Part shown: in pieces, positions 11,446 through 22,839 of the stretch
How the letters are laid out: every line of letters starts with the position of its first letter
Position numbering within the stretch: the stretch's first letter is position 1
Assembly (NCBI GenBank): GCA_036172665.1
Contig: CM069878.1
Span: 23,487,501 to 23,551,500 of the forward strand
Length of the DNA: 64,000 nt
Reading direction: 5' to 3'
Origin: Prosopocoilus inquinatus
Lineage: Eukaryota; Arthropoda; Insecta; Coleoptera; Lucanidae
Notes under the pieces: model-generated
Databases searched by the model: none
Told to the model about the DNA's origin: nothing
Seen by the model: only the letters and a program-made list of their open reading frames with translations
Position numbers and translations under genes: made by a program

Positions 11446-12371
11446 TTTGTGTAAGTCGCAGTAGGTTATGCATTACTAATTATTACTTCTGTTTCTTAAT
11501 TGATGCAGAATTTTGAACTCGATCGTATTCATGCTAAGTTAATTAATCTGGAGATTTAAATGACTCACTAAAATCTAAAAGGGCTTACAATTGGCTTCAG
11601 AATTGTAGCGTGTTATAAATTGGCTTTACCTATTATAACAATTGATTTTTTGAGAAAAAGCAACTGAATTTCTTTTAGTTTCTGGTGCATAGGTAACTTG
11701 TTATTTATTAGAAAATTAAAAAAATAATATCTGTATTTTATCTTAAAATAATTAAACCATATATTTTTGTAAACGATATTAAATGGGTATTTTATTGGTG
11801 TCTTCAAATTTTCGTAAGAAACCATCGTAACATCACCTCTTTTAATTTTGACGCACAGCGTCACATTACGATTTTCTCTTTGTTGAATTTGTTTGTTGAA
11901 TTTAGCAATCTAAGCCTATTTGCTGTCGTATTCATTCCTTGTTGCGGTAGAAAAATGAAAACATTCAATAATTTTGTTGTTTATGAAAATAAATGTATCG
12001 AGTTATATATTTTTGAAAAGGTAAGGAAACAAGCATAATTCCATTTAAAATTTTAAAGTTATATTCGATTTCGCAAAACAGGTGCGGCTATTACGAAAGA
12101 CAATAACGTCAGTTACATCTGCGTTCATTGCTGAATAAAAGAGTTTTTGAATTTTCAAAATATATCATCAAATTGCCAAGATACTGTGAAAAATAGGGTT
12201 TCGCGAAAATTCTTTTTCGGCCAATATTTCCCGAACGCATCGAGATAGCTAAGTTTTGTTATTTCCACTCGGTTTTTCTCGAAAAAGTAGCACTGGGTCG
12301 CGAGAACGGTTTTCTTCTGCTCCTTTAAATAACTGAGAAACTCTAGAAAACCGTCAAAAATGGTCCACTTT

Positions 12372-12530
12372 GTACGACAATTGGATGTACGACAATTTGG
12401 TGTACGACAATTGACTATATGTTACTTGGGTGTACAACAATTGGGTGTACGCGATAATCCGGTGTATGACAATTGGGTGTACGACAATTTGGTGTAGAAC
12501 AATTGGGTGTAAGACAATTCAGTGTATGGG
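12372..12530 (+). repeat. Minisatellite with TACGACAATTGG units, right
   Basis: About ten units of 15-16 bp like those at 7866-8040 and in the same orientation, although the transposon arms between the arrays are inverted. So either the element inserted into one array, or the array is not part of the TIR. Confidence 0.8.
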
Positions 12531-13052
12531 ACAAATTTAGTATAACCGGCCGTTAAAAATGCTGTTGACTTTCATTCGGCGCTGCTTACTTCCCGAACTT
12601 GAACAAATTTAAAATTGAAATTTAGTGGTTCTCATTTGTGGATCTTCAAACGATATTTATATTAAACATATAAAATAGCGACATCTTACTATCGCTTTTT
12701 GACCTAACATTGCAGTAGGATAGACAAATTGAAGCGGGATTTGCTCCTAATGAGTCCCCCATGCAAGGCGGCCATGCTTGCTGTCAAAGCATAATGAAAG
12801 ATTTTAGAAAAATTTTGTGCAATTCGTTTTTGATTGCAGTGAGAACCTCGAGCAGCCTCTGGACAGCTGTTTCAGCCCTGCTTTGACAGCAAGCATGACC
12901 GCCTTGCATGGGGGACTCATTAGGAGCAAATCCCGCTTCAATTTGTCTATCCTACTGCAATGTTAGGTCAAAAAGCGATAGTAAGATGTCGCTATTTTAT
13001 ATTAGAAAAAATTTGTGCAAATCGTTTTTGATTGCAGTGAGAACCTCGAGCA

Positions 13053-13101
13053 GCCTCTGGACAGCTGTTTCAGCCCTGCTTGGGGCTTCTTCAGCAGAAA
13101 C
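13053..13101 (-). ncRNA. Hammerhead ribozyme, complete (class B)
   Basis: On the minus strand: stem I GTTTCTG (13101-13095) with CAGAGGC (13059-13053), 7 bp with two G-U pairs. The core CTGAAGA is at 13094-13088. Stem II is AGCCC with GGGCT, loop CAAGCA. GAAA is at 13071-13068. Stem III is the palindrome CAGCTG, and the cleavage triplet ends in UC at 13061-13060. Every conserved core position I know is present. The best hammerhead in the window. Confidence 0.85.
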
Positions 13102-13476
13102 GTAGCTCGACATTCCCACTGCAGACCAAAAACGACTTGCCCAATTTATTCGCAAATGCGATGTAAGAATGATGAACATATAAAATAGCGACATCTTACT
13201 ATCGCTTTTTGACCTAACATTGCAGTAGGATAGACAAACTGAAGCGGGATTTGCTCCTAATGAGTCCCCCATGCAAGGCGGCCATGCTTGCTGTCAAAGC
13301 ATAATGAAAGATTTTAGAAAAAATTTGTCTATCCTACTGCAATGTTAGGTCAAAAAGCGATAGTAAGATGTCGCTATTTTATATGTTCGCTATTTTATAT
13401 GTTCATCATTCTTACATCGCAATTGCGAATAAATTGGGCAAGTCGTTTTTGGTCTGCAGTGGGAATGTCGAGCTAC

Positions 13477-13525
13477 GTTTCTGCTGAAGAAGCCCCAAGC
13501 AGGGCTGAAACAGATGTCCAGAGGC
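13477..13525 (+). ncRNA. Hammerhead ribozyme (class B, stem III mismatch)
   Basis: An inverted copy of the ribozyme at 13053-13101: stem I GTTTCTG (13477-13483) with CAGAGGC (13519-13525), CTGAAGA at 13484-13490, AGCCC/GGGCT stem II and GAAA at 13507-13510. Stem III reads CAGATG, one mismatch from the palindrome. The core is intact. Confidence 0.75.
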
Positions 13526-13589
13526 TGCTCGAGGTTCTCACTGCAATCAGAAACGATTTGCACAAAATTTTTCTAAGATATTTATATTA

Positions 13590-13815
13590 TTCGAATATTA
13601 ACAGTATTTACTTACATTCGTGTTTGCGTAGAATTTTAAGAAGAATTAGTAATTACAAATTTATGAATTACAAAGTTTTTGTAATCTCGAATCTCTTCTA
13701 ACGAAGCTATAAATCTATAGCGAAACGTTGAGTGTTTTCCCTTCATATTTCTGTCCGGTTCGAGATTAAAAAAACTTTGTGCTTACAATTTTAATCGGAC
13801 AAGAACAAACTTCAA
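13590..13815 (+). repeat. PLE terminal repeat (class C) with decayed hammerhead
   Basis: Matches the ends of the PLE at 36296-37473: a hammerhead region at 13693-13735, then CTGTCCGGTTCGAGATT and an end like TAATCGGACAAGAAC. The core is CTAACGA instead of CTGACGA, so the ribozyme is probably dead. It abuts the class B array directly, suggesting serial insertion of PLE pieces. Confidence 0.7.
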
Positions 13816-13819
13816 TTAC

Positions 13820-15060
13820 AAATTTATGAATATTAAATTTACAAAATGCTAAATTCATATTCCCTTTCACTTTGTCGAAAGCGTATTTTTTCAATTAATA
13901 TTAGTAACGATAATTTGTAACAAAATAAAATTTACAGGGCTATTTCCATTAGATGTTACACAAGTAATGCCCGTTTGCACCCACCACTTTTACTTAAAAC
14001 TTTCAGTCTCGCAAATGATTAAGCGACACTTTTTCAATAACAAAAAGTGTCACTTGATGTGATGCAAACGGGTAAATGAAGCAAAGGTATAGTTCTTTAC
14101 CTGTTCTTAACACTTTTTCACTTATGTGATCAACGCAAGTATATTATCCTGCATCCCTATTTATTGTTTTGAAAACCATTTTGTAATTTTATCAAATTTC
14201 AATTCAACAATTCTTTCCATTTTGTGATCTTTGCGTACGGTTTTCCTTTCATATTCCGTCTATAATTATTGCGTACTAGATTCTCATAAACTGGAATTAT
14301 TTTCCCTATTCTTTAGTCCTGTCCACTTTATTTAGGATTTCTAATAATTACGGCTCTTCTTCATTTAGAAATTTTAACATCTAACATTATTATTACATTT
14401 TCTCTCTTTTCATGTTCTATACTTTCCTACAAAAGTCCCTGGATATGATCTAAGCAGCTTTCCATTATTTTATGTTCCTATGTTATTATCCTCCCGTTAT
14501 TCTTTATATATTTCAGATCATTCTCTAGGTTTCCCCATTTGCTCTAAGGCTCATACATAACTTTTGACTTTCGTTGATTTGTCATTTTTTTCCAAATTTT
14601 GAAAACTGAATCAATAAGGCCCGGTTTCTCAGTCACAGTTTAACTTTAATCACTAATCTACTTAATCTACTTAATCTACTTAATCACTAACTTAATCAAT
14701 AACTCAAAAATTGATGTCTTCTTTTTCTTTACAAAACAGCACGTGCTCCAAATGATTCTATATTTTTTGCTTTATAATTTTCTAGTAATTGATTATAACT
14801 ACCGCGTTAAAACAATCATCATTAATTATTATCATTACTTACTTTAACATTCATGAAATTAGCATTCAACAATCATAGCATAAAAATTACGAATAATAAC
14901 TTTGCACGATTTGTTTTTAACAAATGTACCTACCTGCATGATTTCTGCATTATTTTAAAAAATAATTACTCTTGCAATTACACGGTGATTAAAAATAAAT
15001 TACTCTTTTCCATTTGTTTTTAATTGCGTAACGTTTCAATTCGCGAATACCAAACAAGCA
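13820..15060. other. No recognised gene
   Basis: AT-rich sequence without coding motifs. A short run of CTACTTAATCTA repeats is at about 14655-14690. The motif AAGGCCCGGTTTCTCAGTC at 14617 resembles the end of the palindromic MITEs at 54353-55122. Confidence 0.5.
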
Positions 15061-15064
15061 AATA

Positions 15065-15290
15065 AAAATAACGAACGTAATCCCCCCGGTGTTCGATTGG
15101 TGGCATATTTATTTTTAGGTTGGCGACCTTGGCGAGCCTTCGAAAGACGATGATGCTCACCGTCTAGCTAGCGCCGCCGCCGTTTTCCAAAACGTCTTCG
15201 TAACGGAAGAAATTGAAAGGAAGATTAAAATGTGAAGGTTAACGACGACCAATGGCAAATATCATAAATTGTCGTACGGAAATAAAAATT
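15065..15290. promoter_or_regulatory. GC-richer island, possible promoter
   Basis: An isolated rise in GC and CpG (for example GCGCCGCCGCCG at about 15171) in an AT-rich desert. It has an ATTGG box (about 15097) and a CCAATGG box (about 15249). No TATA box, open frame or transposon signature was seen. It could be a host promoter or first exon whose gene lies elsewhere. Evidence is composition only. Confidence 0.25.
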
Positions 15291-17085
15291 CCCTCATGCT
15301 TACAGGCAATTACCATGGATCTTTTCAGGAGACGTTTTTTTTTCAAGTTGTAGGTGTTCGCAGATTATAGACGGCACTTTTTTTGTACAATCCGTTACAA
15401 GCACATTATTATTTTTTTAAATATAATTAATTGCATTTTATAATGTAATAAATAAACATAAATAACATTTTATTTTTACCATTTTTTTTTTCTAATTAAG
15501 ACGTATTAAACGTCAATTAGTCATAATCTATTATAGAAAATGACTTGAAAAGTACGGCTCACGCGCTCTTGATAAATACACACAATATTGTTAGCAAAAG
15601 CGCATAAGCTGTACAGTTCCAACACGCTTTAGGGCTGTGTAAGAACACACGTACTATCATTGATTGATTGATAAAGAATTTTAAATTTTCATATAGAGTT
15701 CAAAATAATTCGAAAACACTACACATTTAAGTTTTGGAAGAAATTGATTTCGAAACCAAAAGAATTCTATTAACACTCCTGACAATGAGGTTACTGACAC
15801 TTATTTTTATGGTAGTTACAAGTTTTATGTTGCATTTTGCAATAAGCACTCTGTGACACTGTTACGAGTTAAGGCATTAAATCGAAGGTTAAGTTCATAA
15901 ATATTTACAAATTCCGTAAACTGATTGTAAAGTCAACAAAATTCTGATCCTTTTAAGTCGCTGATCGTCACAACATTTGCAACTCTTTATTTTTATTTAC
16001 ATTTAGTTACATTTAGAACCATGCTTTCTTTTTTTCTCTTCAAATGAAGTTAGGCGTGATACTTTTTAAGAAACAAAAATATAATTCTTGTAAAATTGCA
16101 AAATAGTATATTAAAGATGACTTTCTTTTTCTTTATTAGTGTCTTATTGAAATAGGTTTCATAATGAAACAAAATGATTAATTATTCCTCTTTATTAGTA
16201 TAACAAAGATTATTGCCCTATTTACAAAGATTTTATTTTATTTCATTGTAGAAATAGATTTATTTATATTATCCAGTTAAAGTTTCCCCTGTTTTCATTT
16301 CATTAATTTGTTGCTAATGCTTTTGTGGGAATACCATTCAAAGGGTTGCAATTTTTTCAGAAGCAACAAATAAATTAATTGTTGCTTATACTGAATTCCA
16401 CCAAAGTATCATTTAAGAATTTGAACTGTTTCAGCGATATCGTGTCTATCCATCCGCCTAGCTCATCTCTGCATCATTTTCTATCTATATCCTCTATCTT
16501 TCTACCTCACATAATATTCAATAATCAGTTTGTATTATTTGTGATTGTCTAGACTTCTAAATTGTTGCAGTTATTATTCCTTTTATGCAAATGACATAGA
16601 CTTACGTTAACCTCCCGTAAAGATATCGTTACAGCCATGAGTTGGGACGCCAATAAATTCTTCATTCGGTTGAGTGGGGACATTAGTCAATCGGATCTTC
16701 TTTGCGATTGTTGAAAATGTTCACGACAGTTTTATGTTGCCGTATTTTTTAGGAAACCACTCCACTTGTACATATTCGAATGTTTGTCAAAAACAAGTCA
16801 TGCTGTTTGAGGACACAGATCCTTGTTCGGATGTTGCTGCTTCAGTTAAATTGCAATTGAGACATTTGTGGCGTTACTAGGTATAGGAAAATACCGAGTT
16901 TAGAGAATGTTAAAGGAGTATCACAAGACCGCCAGCCGAAAGAAGAGGAGGTGATAGGATTTCACAAACAACTATTCACAAGCGACAGGTTGTAAAGAAT
17001 TTCATTGAATCTCTAACTTACTGTGAAACTCATTATGCAAGTTATTAGACGATATTTGCCCTGTGAATTGAATATAGTCAATCTG
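15290..17085. other. No recognised gene
   Basis: AT-rich. The last 400 bases may already belong to the transposon relic that follows, but no motif is readable before about 17090. Confidence 0.4.
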
Positions 17086-17089
17086 TGTC

Positions 17090-18060
17090 AAGATGTGCAA
17101 TTCTCGAGTAGATCTCCTAAAAGTTAAAGAGTGTTTTTTTCTGAAATATCTTCGTACGACAGTACATTGGGTTTGGATCTCCGAAAGTTGATTTCTGTTC
17201 AAAATGCCTACAATTTTCAGAAAAATCTGAAGAACCACCGAGCCGCAAGAAAAACTAAGGCAGAACAGCGAATATTTACAGAAACTACGTAGCAATGTGT
17301 TTTAAGACTTATTAAGAGACAATAATCCTAAAATTGCGATGTTTTCTTTTGACTGTCAAAATAATCTACCATTGCTAAAAATTCCAGATCAGGCCTGTTA
17401 CTTCAGCATGTAAATCAACCTCTACAATTTTACGGTGACAACTGGACATTCAAAATCAAAACTCAACTCAACCCTGAACCTCTGAAACAGTATTTCGATT
17501 TTGATGAAGGGGTGGAAGAATTACGTTTGGTAGCTGATGGTTGCGGGGGGCAGAATAAAAACAGCACGATGTTTGGAATGGTCCAGTACTGGTTACAGTC
17601 TTATTCTGCAGCTCATATAAAATGTGTAGAACTTATACATATATCCAGTTGTTGAATATTTGTTTCTTCCTCTTGACCGAGTATTTGCCCAAATACAAAG
17701 GAAAGTCAGAAAGTGCACTAGTATAATTAACCCAGAGACAAGAATGACGTTTCTGTTGCTAAGGGTATCTGTAAAAAGGGCAAGAAAATTACTCAAATAC
17801 AGTTACAATCAATGAGTGTAGGCAGAAGTCTTACCTAAACCCGACAAAATCAAAAGCATTTCATATTTGTTGGCTAAATACTATGGGGCGGACTGGGCGA
17901 TCGACGAACGTCTTCAGTTCTTCAGAGACATTTTTGAAAAAGAAACCGCTAATTCGGAAGAAAATCATCCTTCTGAGACTAGGGATATGGTTACTCTATC
18001 AAATACTGAAGATAATGAGCGGAAAGTTAAGATTTGTTCATTTGCTTTTTATTAAATTGG
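17090..18060 (+). pseudogene. Relic of a transposon-borne DUF7869-like protein
   Basis: Shifting plus-strand frames give, in order, IAMFSFDCQNNLPLLKIPDQ, a run like NLYNF, LRLVADGCGGQNKN (17540), VEYLFLPLDRVFAQIQ and KIKSISYLLAKYYG. This order (DFQ.NLP.P, SD.C.GQN.N, GHSFLP.DR.F) is that of a large family of insect transposon-associated proteins, which I believe is catalogued as DUF7869. The function of the family is not established to my knowledge. Stops and frame changes show it is dead. A related relic lies at 52540-53560 on the minus strand. Confidence 0.6.
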
Positions 18061-20550
18061 TACTTATATTTCTTTACAATAAAATCAGTCCCGTTGATTT
18101 TTTTTAACTGAAACTCTACTAATTTTAGCTACCACGGCTGGTGCAACTATTAATATTATAAAGATGGAAAACCAAAGATTTGCAGTTTACTTAGAAGCAT
18201 GAAGAGACATGTGTGAGTTTTTTAACAAAATATCTTTTTAAGGGCGAATCAGATATTTTTGGATCAAACACAATATGTTTATTGAATATTATCGCAAATT
18301 TTTATCTAAACGGCAAGTTCATTCATTATGTCATACGATTCTGACAGGTTTCTTGGGTTTTACTCAAAACTACTTAGGCGTCATATATCTGTTTTTTCAA
18401 CTATACGCTTCAAATAGTAGGCTTTGGGAGATAATAGTTGAGAAACATAATTAATTTGACATTCTGAACGCGATGCGATGACAAAAAACATAATTGTTCT
18501 ATTTAAAACAGTTGTAAACAATTGAAAATCCTTGAAACTTTGACAGTCATTTGTTTTTCTGATGGTACCGCAAAGTAGAGCAGGATAGATCCTGAAACTT
18601 TTCTAATTCAAGTTACTTCGTAAAAATGCAAATAAGAAAGTTAACCACTGTAACGGCTTCCCGTGAAGAACCTGTAGAACCAAATATTTTTTTTCTTTCT
18701 TAGAATTACTTGAACTATCATCATGTGGCGTTGTTTGCCCGCCAGCTAATAAATCACCCTGTATTAGTGACCAGTGACCACCTAGTTCAGCGTTTCCCAA
18801 ACTGTGGGGCGCGCCCCTCTGGGGGAGCGCGTAAGTCTTCAAAGGGAAGCGCAGCAGAATAAATTTTAAAAATTTAACCGCAAGTTGCAACTCATTTATC
18901 ATACTCCTATTATTTTTTACATGAGATTGCATATACATAGAGTATACAACTTTTAGTCTGGGTAAAAATGGCACTTATTTATGATCGGAAAAATTTTAAA
19001 AATATTATAATTTGGAATGGATGGACAACAGATAAAATTTCAGTACCTAAGATTCAATAAGTATTTTAAAATGTGTCTCTTGGTTGGTAGACAAAATTTC
19101 TTGGGTCTAATATTTTAAAAAAGAAGATTTTCGATATTTTCAGTTTTGTTGAAGATGTGAAGTAGTCAACGGCCATCTGGCATCTAAATCTTACGAGTGG
19201 TTTAGCTTATTCATTTATATTCATAAAAAATCCTTCCTGATGTTCATAATACGAATAGAAACTTTCTCATAAAAAAATAGTTCTTTAAATTAATAAATAA
19301 TTAATGTTTTAAACACTCTTAAATTTTCAGTCCTATTACCTACAACTTTCAAACAAAAAGTTAAACCGAGATTTCGTCATAGGAAAAATAATCTAAATAT
19401 CCAAGATATTCAAAATATTTAGTATGCTAGAAATTATGAAACCAGCACAAAGGAAAATATGAGAGCAATGTTGAATCAGAGATTGGACAGCGAAAGAAGT
19501 TTTGGTACATATCCACCAAAAAAAATACATGAGCCAAGGAAAGGGTAATACTTGAAGCGTTCATTTGAAGTGAGCCTTGGTCAGTGATGATTGTCAAGAG
19601 TGTCTTCGGGAAACTGAAAATATCCACTAAAAAAAGAAAGAGGAAAATTGAAATAAAGTATTTAAAACCAATATTTTTTTATTGATTTTGCATTTTCAAG
19701 AAATGCCAAGTGTAAGAAATACCTCCGTATTCTACTAAACAGACGTATAAATTCTCACAAATAATCAAATAATTGGAAACCAACATTACGTAAGAACGTA
19801 ACCAAACCGAACTTTAATAAATGGAACCTCAATTGTATGTACACAAATATCTTAGTATAAGTGTAGGCGTCTTCGGTTTTCTTAATAACAGCTTTCGCAA
19901 TTTCTTGAATTCGTATGAGTAGTTTTTGACAATAATTAATTATTGTTTGCTATTGCTTCTCGGTCAATTGCGCTCGATGGTTATTTACGAATTAAAGACC
20001 TTGACCGGCCTACATTTTATGCCATACAGAATATTTTTATAATTACTTTTTGCTAGTATATGCGAGGAAGAACCTTGACATGGTTCGCCGGAGTTATTAA
20101 ACTTCTAAATTTCGCTCGTTAATAGCTCTTTGTATAATTTGTGTGGGAAAAACTTCAACTTGGAAATATTTGGCTAATATAAAAATTGATAAACCTAAAG
20201 TCGCATGTTAACACGACTATAACTCTGCTTAGTTTATATTAAATTAAACGATAACAGGAGCAATTAATCAAAAGATAGAGAACTTGGAATTTCAAATTTA
20301 TCAAACAGAATAAAAGTAAACATTTTGTTGTAGTCAAATATCATATCATATCATTCTATTTATTTGTAATAAATATTCCAAAAACTTCATCTCAAGAGTC
20401 GTCGTTTTTACTACTTGTATACAAAAAAAAATAAAATAACTTAGAAATATTGCAATCTACAATTAGGTGTAAAAGACAAAAGAAATTTGTAAACAAACAA
20501 CATGTATGTACAGTAAGTAAGTATCAGTTCTGATTACATTTTCAGTTTGA
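18060..20550. other. No recognised gene; possible hAT end at 18788
   Basis: Mostly featureless AT-rich DNA. At 18788 the sequence CAGCGTTTCCCAAACTGTGG followed by GGCGCGCCCC looks like a hAT terminal repeat. No partner end was found, so this is only a hint. The open frame at 18603-18974 crosses it and is not supported as a gene. Confidence 0.4.
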
Positions 20551-21821
20551 AGAATTCCTCTAATGAACAGAAAACATTTTCTAATAAGAAATCCTTAATG
20601 CCTTTAGAAAATTGTTTTTGCTTTTTCTTTTCACTTCCTCTGGTACGCGATTATAAAATTTCGGACCCCAGTAGTCGAGCTCTTGTTGCGTCAACTTAAT
20701 TCTATGAGTGAAGTTCTATGATACAATGTTCTAAGTCTGGTGTCGCAGCTATGCATTTGACCATTTAATTCAAACAGATCCTTGTTTTGGTAAACATACT
20801 TTAGACAGGTGAAAATATACACTGCTGGTATAGTTAGTATCTTTTAAATACTTCTTTACAGCTGTCTGTATTTTATAAATTGCACAGAGCCCTCAATGTC
20901 GTTTTTTGCAAAAGGAAAACACGGACTGCCTGGCTTGAAGATTCCCAAAAAGTTATACCATAAGTTGCCCTGTTGTGAAAGTTGCAGTTGATACGTGAAG
21001 ATATTTTTCAGTCGGCGAATACTATATACACACCATGCTAACTTATTACGTAATTGGTTCATACGTTCTATCCAGTTCAATTTAATCTCCACCGTTAAAC
21101 CAAGAAACTTTAAAGTGTGTTTTTCCGTTTTAGTTTTATTTATTATTAATTTCTGTATTTTGTTTTTATTTAGACTTAACGAATCATCCACGCGGAGGTA
21201 CCTTCGAGAGTTTCCTTTGACACTTGTGCTAGTTCGTATTCACTTTTTGATTTGTTTACAAGTGATGTGTCGTCCGCAAATAAACACACACAGTCTGATT
21301 TTACATTAAAAACCAAATCTCTTATATAAATAACGAACATTAACGGCGCCAATATAGAGCCCCGAGGGACTTCATGCATTACTTTTATTTCGGCCGACTC
21401 TTAATTTTTCCAAAGTATTATATGCGTGCAATTTTCAGGATATGATGCTAAAAATTGATTACACCATGATAGTGCAATTTTCTTAGTAATGTTTCATGAT
21501 TTACTATATCGATAGCTTTTGTTAAACCGGAACATTTGATTCCCACTATTTCTTGGGCTATTATTGTGGGCACTTGAAATTATTGTTATAACGTCTACCA
21601 TGGTAGTTGTCACCGACTTGCCTTTCCTGTATCCATGTTAACTATTTGTTATTAGGTTATATGCTTTCATATATCTTTGAAATAACAAGCAGTACCGATA
21701 TTGGCCTGTAATTATTACAGTTATATAAGTCTCCCTTTTTATAAATTGGTACTACTTTGGTAACGTTCAGTTTATCGGGAAATATTCTTGTACTAATGCA
21801 CTTATATATTACGATTGTTAA
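20550..21821 (-). pseudogene. LINE reverse transcriptase, 3' part
   Basis: Reverse transcriptase of a non-LTR element, read on the minus strand in broken frames. It starts with STRIFPDKLNVTKVVPIYKK and CNNYRPISVL (fingers), then PRGSILAPLMFVIYIRDL (21376-21320) and the catalytic LFADDTS. KFLGLTVEIKLNW follows in the thumb. The C-terminal tail includes DYWGPKFYNRVPEE before about 20640. Stops and shifts break it at several places (about 21655, 21400 and 21180). It would copy the element into DNA at its target, but as read it is inactive. Confidence 0.8.
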
Positions 21822-22001
21822 CCCTACGTTAGTCGCGTGCAATTTACTTACGTGGTAGGTCGCGTGGGTGACATGTGTCACTCATTTTAAAATTAGACTT
21901 TCTTCAATAAAATACGTACATATTTCTTAAACAACGTAAACGCTGAATCAGTATATTAAATGAAACATTTTAATTTCTACATGAATTTTATTTAAAAAAA
22001 A

Positions 22002-22834
22002 TTAATTGAAGCAATCTTGGCATATTTCTTTAAGATGATCGCTACATATCCATTTTTTACACTTACAACAATATTTTCTTGTAGTTTTACCACGAGATCT
22101 TCCACAGTAATAACACCGACCTCTTGAACCTGGAGGACGTGATTCTTCAACAGCTGTAGCTTCTTCTTCTTCCCCTAGTAAAATAAGGGCTCTCCGTCGC
22201 AGATCATTTGAGATATATGACATAGTAGATCTCTTTTTTATTTGGGGCTTAATCATTTCCCAGACAAAATTTTCAATAAATTATATTCTACTTAGTCGCG
22301 CTTGCATGTTATTTTTGTTAGCTTTGTAAATACAAAACGCATTTATTGCAGTCACGTTCAATAGATTATAAAATATAACCATAGGCCATCGACGTGTATT
22401 CCTTGCTACATTATTCTTTTGAATTAGTTGGTCAACCAAATCTACACCAATCTTGGTGTGATTATAAAATGTTACCAATTCAGGTTTTTTTTATTCATAG
22501 TTTTCTCATCTAGTTTACTGTCATGATGCATACTGGAAATAACTAAAACGGCTTTGATTTTATGTGAACAATACGACACAAGTGTAGAAGTGTTTCGAAA
22601 CCCAAAAAGTGATGAGAATTGTTCTCTGTTTTTGTTAGGAAGAAATTCATATGGTATCTCTTTCTTATTTTTTCTAAGAGTACCGACATATGTGAGCTTT
22701 TTTATTAGAAGTTCCTCTACTAAAGGAATACTGGAAAACCAGTTATCTCCTGTTACATTCCTATTTGTTCCTTGTATTGGTTCTACTATTCTCATAAATA
22801 CATCTTTAGCACTATTACTTTGTTGATACGGGCC
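22002..22834 (-). pseudogene. piggyBac transposase, C-terminal half
   Basis: It continues the N-terminal half after the 2761-bp insertion with GPYQQSN, then VEPIQGTNRNVTGDNWFSS (DNWF catalytic region) and VGTLRKNKKEIP. After a break come KIGVDLVDQL and RRWPMVIFYNLLNVTAINAF. The end is the cysteine-rich DNA-binding domain, CYYCGRS, KYCCKCKKWICSDH and CQDC (22145-22005). At least three frame breaks are seen. The Cys/His pattern looks intact. Confidence 0.8.
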
Positions 22835-22839
22835 CGGTG

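Larger units (their letters stand above)
8032..12370 (+). mobile_element. IS630/Tc1-mariner element with very long TIRs (outer, interrupted)
   Basis: The left arm (8032-8284 plus 10228-10422) and the right arm (about 11805-12370) are inverted repeats of about 450-560 bp. The outermost shared part is AGTGGACCATTTTTGA. The left arm is split at a TA by a second element (8285-10225). Collapsing the TA duplication gives CAAAAATATATAACTCG, exactly the reverse complement of the right arm. The right arm has about 150 bp (12190-12340) absent from the left. A degenerate transposase lies between the arms, and the TIR includes its first codons. Confidence 0.75.
12655..13580. repeat. PLE/retrozyme-like terminal repeat array, class B
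   Basis: At least four rearranged, inverted or partial copies of the repeat seen at 7000-7530 lie end to end. Shared blocks are AACATATAAAATAGCGACAT, GCAGTAGGATAGACAAA, CATGCAAGGCGG and GAACCTCGAGCAGCCTCTGG. Two complete hammerheads (13053-13101 minus, 13477-13525 plus) and one half copy (12845-12890 minus) are in it. Open frames of up to 119 codons here read through the repeat and are not genes. Confidence 0.75.

Noticed and set aside
18788..18830. hAT element
   Set aside because: One convincing end only (CAGCGTTTCCCAAACTGTGG). No inverted partner or 8-bp duplication found, so no element was called.
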